DNA of 64,000 nucleotides, from contig NZ_CP073587.1 in NCBI RefSeq assembly GCF_018223345.1, positions 903,001 through 967,000 of the forward strand, in the 5' to 3' direction. This stretch comes from Shewanella yunxiaonensis (GTDB lineage: Bacteria > Pseudomonadota > Gammaproteobacteria > Enterobacterales > Shewanellaceae). Under the pieces are notes generated by a model. The model worked only from the letters and a program-made list of their open reading frames with translations. It had not been told where the DNA came from and did no database searches. The translations under genes and the position numbers were made by a program. This document shows, piece by piece, positions 45,176-54,493 of this stretch (the first letter of the stretch is position 1; each line of letters opens with the position of its first letter).

Positions 45176-45945
45176 GTTTAACTTTACCAGGCACACGTGA
45201 TGCCAACGGTATGCCGGTACCACTGACTGTCGATGAAAGCATCGCCAAAATGAAAGCGTCACTGCTGAAAAACATCGGGCGTTCGGCCTATGTTTATCGT
45301 GTTGACTGCGGGGGGTGTAACGGCTGTGAAATTGAGATTTTTGCCAGTATTTCCCCCTTGTTTGATGCCGAGCGGTTTGGCATCAAAGTGGTGCCGTCGC
45401 CACGCCACGCCGACATTCTGTTGTACACCGGCGCGGTCACTCGCGCTATGCGCGTACCAGCTTTAAGAGCCTATGAATCTGCGCCGGATCCCAAAATCAT
45501 CGTTTCCTACGGCGCTTGCGGCAATAGTGGTGGTATCTTCCATGATCTCTACTGCGTTTGGGGCGGTACCGACAAAATCGTACCTGTGGATGTATACATT
45601 CCCGGCTGTCCGCCAACACCGGCGGCGACCCTGTACGGTTTCGCCATGGCTCTGGGACTGTTGGAACAGAAAATTCACGCCCGTGAACCTTCTGCTGTCG
45701 ACAGTCATCCAGCCCAGCTTCGCCATCCGCAAGTGGCACCACAACTCCGGGTTGCAGTAGAGTGCAAGGCGCGCGAACTGGCAGGTTACCGCTATGGTCG
45801 GCAGATTGCCGATCAATATCTGGAACTGCTGGTAACAGCCGACAGTGACACCGCCGTTGCTGAGTATCTGAAGATACAGAGCGATCCGCGGTTGAGCGAG
45901 ATCATGGGTCAATTGCAACAGGTAACAGGAGCACTGCGGGCATGA
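45172..45945 (+). CDS. hyfI: Group 4 [NiFe]-hydrogenase small subunit HyfI
   Basis: A 257-residue NuoB-like small subunit (HycG 255, HyfI 252) holding the proximal [4Fe-4S] cluster. Cluster Cys residues lie in [28 protein letters not shown] and [14 protein letters not shown]. There is no Tat signal, as expected for a cytoplasm-facing enzyme. It is translationally coupled on both sides by 4-bp ATGA overlaps. Confidence 0.95.
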   Translation: MSLTLPGTRDANGMPVPLTVDESIAKMKASLLKNIGRSAYVYRVDCGGCNGCEIEIFASISPLFDAERFGIKVVPSPRHADILLYTGAVTRAMRVPALRAYESAPDPKIIVSYGACGNSGGIFHDLYCVWGGTDKIVPVDVYIPGCPPTPAATLYGFAMALGLLEQKIHAREPSAVDSHPAQLRHPQVAPQLRVAVECKARELAGYRYGRQIADQYLELLVTADSDTAVAEYLKIQSDPRLSEIMGQLQQVTGALRA

Positions 45946-46346
45946 GCGAATCGGTCACCTTTTTCATCCTCAATCAGAAGTTTGTCGATGACAAGGATGC
46001 CAAACCAGAGTCGCAACAACTGGTGTATTACGGTCTGGCCATCGGCCATCATCTGGGGGTGATTGACTGTTTTAAACCGGCGTTAACTTGTCCGATGGCG
46101 CGTTATCAGGAATGGCTGGATGCCATTCCTGACGAGCAAGCTCGTCAGAAACTGGCGGGCATTCCTAAGTACGGTGAAATTGTCATCAACAGTAGTCACG
46201 TGGTGATGCTGGCGGAAGGGCTGGCAGCTATGCGCGGTGATGTTGATAACGAAATTCTGCACTGGCGCGATCAACTTATGACCATGCTGGAAATGATCCA
46301 GAACGAACCTGCAATTCACCTGATCGTCAGGAGACTCAATGACTAA
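45942..46346 (+). CDS. hyfJ: Formate hydrogenlyase maturation protein HyfJ/HycH
   Basis: A 134-residue HycH-family protein (HycH 136, HyfJ 137), a non-structural factor needed for assembly of the E. coli FHL complex. Visible similarity covers the N-terminus [12 protein letters not shown], the [19 protein letters not shown] block and [13 protein letters not shown]. No cofactor motif is seen. It overlaps hyfI by 4 bp and the protease gene by 8 bp. Confidence 0.91.
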   Translation: MSESVTFFILNQKFVDDKDAKPESQQLVYYGLAIGHHLGVIDCFKPALTCPMARYQEWLDAIPDEQARQKLAGIPKYGEIVINSSHVVMLAEGLAAMRGDVDNEILHWRDQLMTMLEMIQNEPAIHLIVRRLND

Positions 46347-46845
46347 CGCAAGCCAGGAAACAGACATCGCCACTGCAAAAGTGCTGCTGTGTGTTGGCAA
46401 TAGCATGATGGGAGATGATGGTGCCGGTCCATTACTGGCGCAGCAGTTAGTCGACCGGCCGATTTATGGCTGGCAGGTGGTGGATGGCGGCAGTGCCCCA
46501 GAAACGGAAACGGTCCATATTCGCGATCTGACTCCAGAACTGTTGGTGGTGGTTGATGCCACAGAGATGGGCCTCAATCCTGGTGAGATTCGTCAGGTTG
46601 ACCCGGACTGCATTGGCGAAATGATGCTGATGAGCACTCACAGTATGCCACTCAATTATCTGATTGATGATTTGCGTGACGCAGTGGCTGAGGTGGTAAT
46701 GATCGGCATCCAACCAGACATCGTCGGCTTCTGTTATCCAATGACCGCGGCGGTCAGTCAGGCGGTCTCGGCACTGCATCGACAACTGGCTGATGGCAGT
46801 TGGCGAAAGATCCCGCGATTGGCTGCCGCGGATGAATGCTGCTGA
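46339..46845 (+). CDS. hycI: HycI-type hydrogenase maturation endopeptidase
   Basis: A 168-residue Ni-dependent endopeptidase (HycI 156) that removes the C-terminal peptide of the large subunit after nickel insertion. Nickel-binding acidic and His residues are recognisable in LLCVGNSMMGDDGAGPLL, VVVDATEMGLNPGEIR and STHSMPLNYLIDDL. The GIQPDIVGFCYPMT block is typical of HycI. It closes the hyf operon, directly before the dyads preceding hydN. In E. coli hycI belongs to the hyc operon, while hyf lacks a protease gene. Confidence 0.94.
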   Translation: MTNASQETDIATAKVLLCVGNSMMGDDGAGPLLAQQLVDRPIYGWQVVDGGSAPETETVHIRDLTPELLVVVDATEMGLNPGEIRQVDPDCIGEMMLMSTHSMPLNYLIDDLRDAVAEVVMIGIQPDIVGFCYPMTAAVSQAVSALHRQLADGSWRKIPRLAAADECC

Positions 46846-46848
46846 AAT

Positions 46849-46888
46849 TGTCGACAAATCTGTCGAAATGACATGACGACAGTGTCGT
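46849..46888. promoter_or_regulatory. Cluster of three TGTCG dyads upstream of hydN-fdhF
   Basis: Three dyads lie within 40 bp: TGTCGACA (46849-46856), TGTCGAAATGACA (46861-46873) and ACGACAGTGTCGT (46876-46888). They resemble the TGTCG...TGACA-type activating sites I recall for FhlA and share the core of the repeats before hyfA. They begin 3 bp after the hycI stop. Confidence 0.6.
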
Positions 46889-46950
46889 AAAACGGCAAAT
46901 GCAACTTGCGATTTATAATTAACTATATGTTTTAAATTGGGAAAAATAGT

Positions 46951-46965
46951 TGGCTTGAAATATGT
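46951..46965 (+). promoter_or_regulatory. Weak -24/-12 candidate for hydN-fdhF
   Basis: TGGCTTGAAATATGT has GG and G(T) at the right 10-nt spacing, but GT replaces the preferred GC at -12. It lies 63-102 bp downstream of the TGTCG dyads and 72 bp before the hydN start. Confidence 0.35.
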
Positions 46966-47036
46966 ATTAGAGCCAAGAGTGTGTAGGTGCTTTGTAACAG
47001 CAGGCAACATAAGCCTGTGGAAAACCGGAGAGTATT

Positions 47037-47582
47037 ATGAATCGTTTTATTCTCGCTGATGCCAACAAGTGTATCGGCTGCCGCACCTGTGAGGTAGCCT
47101 GCGCTGTTGCTCATCGCCCTGACGGGGATGTTACCGGCGTCAGCGCCGTAAACTTCAATCCCCGTATCCACGTTGTTAAAGGGGGCGACATCAGTACCGC
47201 GACAGCTTGTCGCCAGTGTGAGGATGCTCCCTGCGCTAACGTTTGTCCCAATAATGCTATCCGCCGCGAACATGGCTTTGTGCATGTACTGCAGGATCGC
47301 TGCATCGGTTGTAAAACCTGTGTGGTGGCTTGTCCTTACGGCGCTATGGAAGTGGTGACTCATCCGGTGGTGCGCAATACCGGCGCTGCCGTTAACGTCC
47401 TGGTCGAAAAAGCCCAGGCCAACAAGTGCGACCTTTGTTACACCCGCCCGCAAGGGCCGGCTTGTATCGAAGTTTGTCCGACAGAAGCACTCAGATGTAT
47501 TGACCGCAATGAACTTGAGGCCATGAGTGCAGAAAAACGCCGCCGCGCCGCACTGGACGCCGGGGCTCAGCTCTACTCTTAA
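47037..47582 (+). CDS. hydN: Electron transport protein HydN
   Basis: A 181-residue four-cluster ferredoxin (HydN 175 in E. coli) linked to formate dehydrogenase H. Cys motifs are CIGCRTCEVACAVAH, CRQCEDAPCANVCPNNAI, CIGCKTCVVACPYGAM and CDLCYTRPQGPACIEVCP. It follows GGAGAG at good spacing and lies 20 bp before fdhF, as a two-gene unit. It is paralogous to HyfA in this cluster but closer to HydN by length and by its fdhF linkage. Confidence 0.92.
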   Translation: MNRFILADANKCIGCRTCEVACAVAHRPDGDVTGVSAVNFNPRIHVVKGGDISTATACRQCEDAPCANVCPNNAIRREHGFVHVLQDRCIGCKTCVVACPYGAMEVVTHPVVRNTGAAVNVLVEKAQANKCDLCYTRPQGPACIEVCPTEALRCIDRNELEAMSAEKRRRAALDAGAQLYS

Positions 47583-47602
47583 GCTGGTAAAGGTAGATAA
47601 CT

Positions 47603-49780
47603 ATGGAAAAAGCAACCGTTGTATGCCCGTATTGCGGAGCGGGATGCAAGATGAATCTGGTGGTGGATAACGGCAAGATTATCCGCGCCGAGGCCGCAAA
47701 TGGCTACACCAACCAGGGGGAATTGTGTCTCAAAGGCTATTATGGCTGGGACTTCCTCAATGACACTAAACTGCTGACACCGCGTCTGCGCGAGCCGATG
47801 ATCCGTCGCAGTAAAGGGGCGCCGTTTGAAACCGTGTCCTGGGACGAAGCGATTAAATTCGTCGCCAAACGTTTTTCAGAAATAAAAGAGAAGTATGGTC
47901 CGCGTTCCATCATGACTACAGGTTCTTCCCGTGGTACAGGTAACGAAACCAACTATGTCATGCAAAAATTTGCTCGCGCAGTGATCGGCACTAATAACGT
48001 CGATTGTTGCGCACGTGTCTGACACGGCCCATCCGTCGCAGGTCTGCGCGCTACATTGGGCAACGGCGCTATGAGCGTCTCGTTGGACGATATTGAAAAT
48101 TCAAAATGTTTGTTTGTGTTCGGTTATAACGGTGCGGATTCTCATCCGATTGTGGCACGACGTATTGTCAAAGCCCGTCAGAAGGGCGCCAAAATCGTAG
48201 TGTGTGACCCACGCAAGATTGAAACCGCACGTATTGCTGATCAGTTCCTGCAGTTACATAACGGCAGCAACATGGCATTGATTAATGCCTTTATCTACAC
48301 CCTGATTGACGAAGAACTGTACAACAAAGAGTTTGTCGCCAAATACACCGAAGGTTTTGAAGGCCTGTGGGATGTGGTGAAGGATTATGCGCCTGAAGCG
48401 GTAGAAGACGCTACCGGTGTGCCTGCGCAGCAAGTTCGCCAAGCCATGCGTACCTACGCCAGTGCAGAATCTGCAGTCATCATGTGGGGCATGGGCGTAA
48501 CTCAGTTCGGTCAGGGCACTGAAACAGTGAAAAGTCTGGCGGCGTTGGCATTGCTGACAGGCAATCTTGGTCGCGAGGGGGCTGGTGTGGCGCCGGTGCG
48601 TGGACAAAACAACGTTCAGGGCGCTTGTGATATGGGGGCACTGCCGGATCTGTTCCCTGGCTATCAGTCAGTGGCTGACCCAGCTATCCGCGAAAAATTC
48701 GCCAAAGCCTGGGGTATCGACCCGGCGACGATGGATCCACAGCCTGGGGTGCGTTTGTCACTGGTTCCACATTTGGCGATGGAAGGTAAAGTCAAAGCCT
48801 ACTACATCATGGGTGAAGACCCGATGCAAACCGAAGCCGATAGCAGTTCGGTTCGCAAGGGCCTAGAAGCGCTCGACTTACTGGTGGTTCAGGACATCTT
48901 CATGACCAAGACCGCCGAAGTGGCCGATGTGATCCTGCCGGCGACCTCCTGGGGTGAGCATAGCGGTGTCTATACCTGCTGCGACCGTGGTTTCCAACGT
49001 TTCAACAAAGCGGTGGAACCGAAGTACAACGTCAAACGTGACTGGGAAATCATCTCCTTGATTGCCACCGAGATGGGCTACCCGATGCACTACGATAACG
49101 ATCAGCAGATCTGGGACGAACTCAGAGGGCTGTGTCCGATGTACTACGGTGTGACCTACGAGAAGATGGGCGAACTGGGGCATATTCAGTGGCCATGTCC
49201 GACCTTGGATCACCCAGGTACTCCGATACTGTACACAGATCTGAAGTTCACCGCAGCGCCCTCTGGAAAAGGGCAACTGCTGACTCACGAGTGGCGTAAA
49301 CCGGGCGAGCTGACAACGCCGGATTATCCGCTGGTACTGAGTACCGTGCGTGAGGTTGGTCATTACTCTTGCCGTTCTATGAGCGGTAACTGTGCGGCCC
49401 TGAAAGCGCTGGCGGATGAACCCGGTTTTGTACAGATCCATCCGGATAATGCACGGCAACTGGGGATTAAGGATCAGGCGCTGGTATGGGTTGAGTCACG
49501 TCGCGGCAAGGTCATTACCCGCGCTAACTTTAACGAACGCGTCAATCGTGGGGCAGTGTACATGACTTACCAATGGTGGGTCGGTGCTTGTAACGAACTG
49601 ACACAGGAAAATATGGACCCGGTTACTAACACGCCTGAGACCAAGTACTGTGCGGTTACCCTGAGTTCGATTGACGACCAGAGCTGGGCAGAGAACCATG
49701 CTGAACAGATCTATCAGGATCTGAAAGCGCGTCTGCGCAGTGCAGTAGAGAATGCCAAACCGGCATCCGTGGCAATTTAA
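47603..49780 (+). CDS. fdhF: Formate dehydrogenase H, selenocysteine-containing
   Basis: A 725-residue molybdopterin-bis-guanine-dinucleotide enzyme oxidising formate to CO2 as the electron donor of formate hydrogenlyase. The gene must be read through the in-frame TGA at 48020-48022, which falls at codon 140 in RV-U-HGPSVAGL, the same position as Sec140 of E. coli FdhF. The N-terminal [4Fe-4S] site is CPYCGAGC with a fourth Cys in GELCLKG. Other blocks are FGYNGADSHP, RGQNNVQGACDMGALPD and REVGHYSCRSMSGNC. There is no signal peptide, so it is cytoplasmic. A simple ORF caller splits it in two. Confidence 0.96.
48020..48050 (+). promoter_or_regulatory. Bacterial SECIS element in fdhF
   Basis: Starting at the UGA, nucleotides 15-31 form a hairpin CG-U-CGC / GCGCG closing the loop AGGUCU. 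The bulged U is at position 17 and the loop GU at 23-24, matching the SelB-recognised E. coli fdhF SECIS as I remember it. The stem sequence differs from E. coli while pairing is kept. Confidence 0.9.
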
Positions 49781-49837
49781 GCGCCACACCATGTTGTTTG
49801 ATATGCGTTAACACGTTAATACTCACACTTAACTTTT

Positions 49838-49864
49838 GGGGACAGTTCGCTGTCCCCTTTTTTC
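49838..49864 (+). terminator. Intrinsic terminator after fdhF
   Basis: A perfect GGGGACAG/CTGTCCCC stem capped by a TTCG tetraloop and followed by seven T residues, 57 bp after the fdhF stop. Confidence 0.92.
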
Positions 49865-50409
49865 TAGCCTCGTGTCCACTCTAAATCTCTTTAGGCGACT
49901 CACTGCGTGGCTATGCTGCTGCGCCGATAGCGATCATATCAATGGTGCCTTTGCATCATGCTGTCCACTAACAAATCACTAAAATGATTGAAAATCATTA
50001 CCGAATAAACCTCATTGGTTGAAAAATACACATAAAAGTAATGTAATTTTTGTAGATAATTTACTTTTAATATTGAAAAAACTGTTAATGGTTAGTTAGC
50101 TATTTTCAACGAAAGGTTAATCAAAGTAGACTAACGGCCGTATTCCACACGGTCTGCCACGGGGGCTATTAACGGCAGGTAACCGGATTATGGCTGGAAG
50201 ACGTTAACCATAAAAATATGCGTGAAATATAACGATAAAATTATTTTAACTATACATAACAACAACATTGATCGATGAATGCGATGGCTTAGGGTTACGC
50301 GCGTAACACGTACTACGTGGCGATATGGACATCAGCAACGCTGAGTCCCTTACCTTGCATCTAAATCTTAATTAGTTTGCTGTGTGTTTTATTCTTTTTA
50401 AGGTACCTG
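49865..50409. other. AT-rich intergenic region before TonB-receptor-like gene
   Basis: About 545 bp with no supported gene, notably AT-rich at 49970-50110 and 50210-50270. Nothing in it encodes a receptor plug domain in any frame. It presumably carries the promoter of the downstream gene, but no operator could be assigned. Confidence 0.55.
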
Positions 50410-52839
50410 ATGACTACTGCACCCCGACCAGACCAAAATGGTCTTCAGCCTTCGAGTAATTGTGTTACATCCCTGCTGTTTTCTCGGATAACTGTTTGTG
50501 TTCTATGTTTGTTGGCACAGTCGGTTGCGTATGCTGAGGAATCGACAACTGCCACCAAGTCCACTGAAGATGCAACCAATCAAAGTTCACGTGAGCGTGA
50601 CCGGATCTTATTGAAACGCAACCCGATCGCCTCTGAATACCAGACCATGGGGCCTCCGGGCGATTTTTATGGGGCGACTTCAGATGCTGAAGGTGTCGAT
50701 TTTCGCTCGCAGTTCAGTTTGCCAACCGGGCCAAAAGAGGCATCCAGCATCAGAGTAGAAGGTAATCTTAACTATCAGGACATCGCTGAAGATGTGGTCC
50801 CCGGAGGCAGTCTGGATCTGGCGAAGAGTTTTGGCCCGTTAAGTCTGCAGTTTCAAGTCCAGCAAAATGCCTCTAAGCGCATCGTCGATTTATATCAGGC
50901 AAGATGGTTGGCGGTCAGTGAACCGGCATTATCCGACAAAGATACCATGCTGCTGGGTTTTCCGCGCTATAGCCGCGACACCTTCGACACTACCAGTTTA
51001 GATATGCGCTGGCGTGCTGATTACACACTACAAGACAATGTCCGATTAACCTATGAAGGCATGTCGACAAACTACGATGACACCTCGACACGCGACCGTC
51101 TGGAATTTCAAAATGGTGTCGGTAGTGTCAGTGATGCAGTCCTTGGCAGTGATGGCAGTACCATCAGTGAGGCATCTATCGCCTCTAGCCAATTACGTCG
51201 TTACTTCCATCAAACCCAAACCGCCCGTGACATCAATCGTCACCGCCTCGACTTATCTATCGATGGCGAAAACGGTTCTACTGAAGTGGGGATGTATTAC
51301 AGTCACTGGGTGAACCGGGTGCTTTGGCAACCCTGGAACTTCATCGACAAAAATGTCTCGTCCAGCTATAACATCGACAACCGTTATTTGCCGGAATCGA
51401 TCGCCGGTAATATCGATTTATATGACGTGAGCAATTCCGTCTTTGCCAATTATCGACCTTCGCTCACGACGACTACTGATACAGATTATGCATTTATTGT
51501 CGATTGGGATCGTAAACTTACCTTGGCTGACAAGGTTGTCTGGGTAGGCGCCGGGGTTGACTGGCGCAATAAAAAGCGAAATAACGTAAACGAAACATTG
51601 GTTTATAATGCAACATCCGACAGCTTTAATTTGCAGGATGTGATTGGCAACAACGGCGCAATCTCTATTATGAATGGTGACTACCTGTTGCCGACAGCGC
51701 TGGATTACGCTCAGAGTCAGGCGTACTTTCAGGCAAACCAAAGTAGCCAGTTTGCACTGGATTTGGAACAATCATTTCTGCAGTCGATTCAGAATCTCTA
51801 CACCAGCGAAGAAACGGTGGGTTCAGCCTATGTTAACGCTTATCAACAGCTGAATAATTGGTTTTGGCGTATGGGGTTACGCGTTGAACGCACTAAGACC
51901 AATACGCGCGGCGCTGTCAGTGGTCCTCCAGAAATGGACATCACCTCGGAAGGGGAAGCCATTACCAGTCTGACGTTAAATGGCGAAACCGTTGCAGAGA
52001 CCTTTGACAGTTTTGATGCGGCATTTGTGGAGGGGGAAAACAGTTACCAACATGTATTGCCATCGCTGGAATTGCGCTACAAGGTTAATGCAGATCTGAA
52101 GCTAAAAATGGCGTACTTCGAGCAGCTGATGCGACCACAGTATTACGATACTGTACGCTATCGTCGTATCAACCAGCCAACACGTGAGATCAGCGAAGGG
52201 TCGCCTGATCTGGAAGCAACCTCCATTCGTAATGTGTATGCCGGGTTGGAATACCAATATGCCGATGAGGGTCAGTTAGTTGCTGGGGTTTATTACAATG
52301 AGGTCTCCAACTTTTTCTATGACTCTGTCACCACCGAGGCATTGGACGGTATCGTTTACGATGTCACGCGGGTCGAAAATGGTAAGGACGGTTATATCCG
52401 CGGGCTTCAAGCCTTTTGGTCATACGGCTTTGATTTCCCGGTCGTTGCATCTGCGGATGTTCAACTTTCCTACGTTTATTCGGATTCTGAGGCAAACCTC
52501 GGCGATCGCACGATTGTCATGCCTGAACGGGCTAAGCATCGTCTAGCGCTGAACCTGCTGCTGGCGGACGAAAAATGGCAGTATGCTTCGCAATTTTCTT
52601 GGCAGAGCAAGGCGGTAGATGATGTGGGGCAGTCGGCAGCGCAAGATACTATTCGTGAAGCCGTATTAGTATGGAATCAGTCATTTACCTGGCACTTTGA
52701 CCAGCAATGGAGTACCCGCCTGGCGTTGAATAATGTGCTGAATACGCCTGACCGGTCGTATCAAGGTGAAGAAAGTCGGGTCGTGAATAATCTTTACAGC
52801 GGCACAACTGCCAGACTCAGTGTGATTTTCAACTACTAG
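50410..52839 (+). CDS. TonB-dependent receptor-type barrel without obvious plug
   Basis: An 809-residue outer-membrane protein. The ATG at 50410 follows AAGG. A 30-residue N-terminal extension precedes the hydrophobic segment LLFSRITVCVLCLLAQSVAYA and cleavage before EEST. The C-terminal 600 residues look like a TonB-dependent receptor barrel: LRVERTKTNTRG, EGSPDLEATSIRNVYAGLEYQ, LNNVLNTPDRSYQ, with a terminal aromatic IFNY. A typical 130-residue plug with its LVLIxGRR-like motifs is not recognisable between the signal and the first strands, and no TonB box is evident. Substrate unknown. It may be a degenerate receptor or a diffusion barrel. Confidence 0.7.
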   Translation: MTTAPRPDQNGLQPSSNCVTSLLFSRITVCVLCLLAQSVAYAEESTTATKSTEDATNQSSRERDRILLKRNPIASEYQTMGPPGDFYGATSDAEGVDFRSQFSLPTGPKEASSIRVEGNLNYQDIAEDVVPGGSLDLAKSFGPLSLQFQVQQNASKRIVDLYQARWLAVSEPALSDKDTMLLGFPRYSRDTFDTTSLDMRWRADYTLQDNVRLTYEGMSTNYDDTSTRDRLEFQNGVGSVSDAVLGSDGSTISEASIASSQLRRYFHQTQTARDINRHRLDLSIDGENGSTEVGMYYSHWVNRVLWQPWNFIDKNVSSSYNIDNRYLPESIAGNIDLYDVSNSVFANYRPSLTTTTDTDYAFIVDWDRKLTLADKVVWVGAGVDWRNKKRNNVNETLVYNATSDSFNLQDVIGNNGAISIMNGDYLLPTALDYAQSQAYFQANQSSQFALDLEQSFLQSIQNLYTSEETVGSAYVNAYQQLNNWFWRMGLRVERTKTNTRGAVSGPPEMDITSEGEAITSLTLNGETVAETFDSFDAAFVEGENSYQHVLPSLELRYKVNADLKLKMAYFEQLMRPQYYDTVRYRRINQPTREISEGSPDLEATSIRNVYAGLEYQYADEGQLVAGVYYNEVSNFFYDSVTTEALDGIVYDVTRVENGKDGYIRGLQAFWSYGFDFPVVASADVQLSYVYSDSEANLGDRTIVMPERAKHRLALNLLLADEKWQYASQFSWQSKAVDDVGQSAAQDTIREAVLVWNQSFTWHFDQQWSTRLALNNVLNTPDRSYQGEESRVVNNLYSGTTARLSVIFNY

Positions 52840-52847
52840 TCATAGCA

Positions 52848-52878
52848 ACAGGGAAACACCGAAATGATGTTTCCCTGT
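52848..52878 (+). repeat. Hairpin after TonB-receptor-like gene
   Basis: ACAGGGAAACA and TGTTTCCCTGT form an 11-bp perfect inverted repeat 8 bp after the stop. It has no T tail and is followed by a proper terminator at 52937. Confidence 0.6.
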
Positions 52879-52936
52879 CTGCTGCGCACCGTAATTTTAT
52901 AGCGTTATCGGCGTAAGCCGCAGCCGTGGAAAAGTC

Positions 52937-52968
52937 AAAGGCGTCGCTATTAGCTTGCGACGCCTTTT
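52937..52968. terminator. Bidirectional terminator between convergent genes
   Basis: A perfect AAAGGCGTCGC/GCGACGCCTTT stem with a 9-nt loop, T-rich on the right and located 3 bp from the dehydrogenase stop. Confidence 0.85.
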
Positions 52969-52970
52969 AG

Positions 52971-54083
52971 TTACTTATGTGCTTGTCCAACACGGTCGGT
53001 TTCTACTATCGCCTCAATGAATTTTTCCTTGGTTGGTTTGCCTGGGGCGTAGCGCCATTCAATCACTGATGCCGCTTTGTGAGCCACAACGGGTAAGTCA
53101 GCTTCGGTCAAACCAATATCTGCCATCGTGGTTGGCAGTCCCAACGCTTTATTGAAAGCGAGAACACGTTCAAATTCGTCAATATTGTTGTCGTATTTCA
53201 GCAGGCAAAGCACACCAAAGGCGACGATTTCGCCATGCAAATGGGACTCACAAGCCGGGATCAACGAGCTGCCGTAATACACACAATGTGCCAATGAGCT
53301 GTTGTAGTAATATTGATCGGCTGGCGCAATCTGATCGCTGATATGCACAGTGCAGTTGGACACAATGCCGGTGAGCATAATGATGTCCAGCACCACCTCT
53401 TCCAGTTCGGCCGACACCCGGTTATTGCGGCAGTCATCCAGCGCTTTTTCGCCATGTTGTAACAGCGGCGAAGTACAAGTTTTGGCGATCCCCAACCCCA
53501 ACAGTGACAGGTGTGACAAGTTCTTTTCGCGGCAGCTATATTCAACTTCATATTCTTTACTGAGCGCGTCACCGATGCCTGCCCAAAATAGCGCTGCAGG
53601 CGATTCGGCAATAATCTTGGTATTGATAAACGTATGTAGTGGTGGATGATTTTGGTAAGAATAATCCTTAAATGAGCCATCCTCGTGATAGATCACGCTC
53701 AAAGAGGTGCAGGCCGCGCAGTTTGAAGCAAGGGTTGGAAAGGTAAAAACCGGTTTGTTCAGCAACGCACCTAATACTTTGACTGTATCACAAGCACGAC
53801 CGCCACCCACGGCAAACAGCATGTCAGCTTCCTGCACCAAAGTTTCTGCTTGCAGACGATGAACATTTTCCATCGTTGCGTTACCACCATACCAGAGAAA
53901 TCCCAACAAGGAGACTGGGGTGTTTACTACCCCATCAATAAGGGCGTGCTTTGCTTTTGACATCGCAATTTCACCGCCAATAACCACGGCCTTGTTGCCA
54001 TAAGGTGCGGTGATATATGAAATTTTGTCGTAGGCATTTTCACCAACAGTATAGTTGGGAAGGTAAATGGTTTGGTTTGACAT
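52971..54083 (-). CDS. Iron-containing alcohol dehydrogenase, GldA/YbdH-like
   Basis: A 370-residue group III metal-dependent alcohol dehydrogenase. The start at 54083 follows AGGATCAGAAG; the frame extends 26 codons upstream without similarity. The NAD-binding motif is FAVGGGRACDTVKVLGA. Metal ligands are probably the Asp in WAGIGDALSKEYE and the His residues in SSLAHCVYYG and ESHLHGEIVAFG. FPTLASNCAACTSLSV resembles the hydroxycarboxylate/glycerol dehydrogenase branch. The substrate is likely a polyol or 2-oxo acid and cannot be fixed. It appears monocistronic. Confidence 0.86.
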   Translation of the reverse strand: MSNQTIYLPNYTVGENAYDKISYITAPYGNKAVVIGGEIAMSKAKHALIDGVVNTPVSLLGFLWYGGNATMENVHRLQAETLVQEADMLFAVGGGRACDTVKVLGALLNKPVFTFPTLASNCAACTSLSVIYHEDGSFKDYSYQNHPPLHTFINTKIIAESPAALFWAGIGDALSKEYEVEYSCREKNLSHLSLLGLGIAKTCTSPLLQHGEKALDDCRNNRVSAELEEVVLDIIMLTGIVSNCTVHISDQIAPADQYYYNSSLAHCVYYGSSLIPACESHLHGEIVAFGVLCLLKYDNNIDEFERVLAFNKALGLPTTMADIGLTEADLPVVAHKAASVIEWRYAPGKPTKEKFIEAIVETDRVGQAHK

Positions 54084-54493
54084 CTTCTGATCCTGCTTGC
54101 TATCTGTTACTTCCGATTTAAATAGCTGATTGTTGATTGAAATTAATAAGATTTTTATCAATTACTTGATAATCAAATGCACTACCATGAAAACAACCAT
54201 CAGCCGAGAGGGGTGTTTGCGTCAAACTTCCTTCCTGTAGCGTTTCAGGAAGTACGCAGAGATGGGGTTCTGACTTGCCGTTTATGGGGCTAATTGAACT
54301 CAACTCTTCGCAGCGGTTGGTGCGGAGGAAACTACTGACACTCCTAAACTGCACCAAACCGTATAACAATCGCACGCAACTGACAATTTTTTTGTCACTG
54401 TTTTTGGATAGATTCAGGTTGCGCTGTTCATGCAAGCAACGCGGTATCAGAAGCAAAAAGGTTAATTGCCTATCATATGGAGCGCAGCAGCCG
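54084..54493. other. Intergenic region before small secreted protein
   Basis: 410 bp between divergent genes. A CTTCCTG/CAGGAAG hairpin (54231-54252) is the only structure noticed. Overlapping open frames on both strands here lack similarity and start signals, so I regard them as shadows. Confidence 0.45.

Noticed and set aside
47603..48022. A separate 139-residue formate dehydrogenase fragment followed by a second ORF at 48056
   Set aside because: The break is the Sec UGA at codon 140 with a valid SECIS; the two parts are one fdhF gene.
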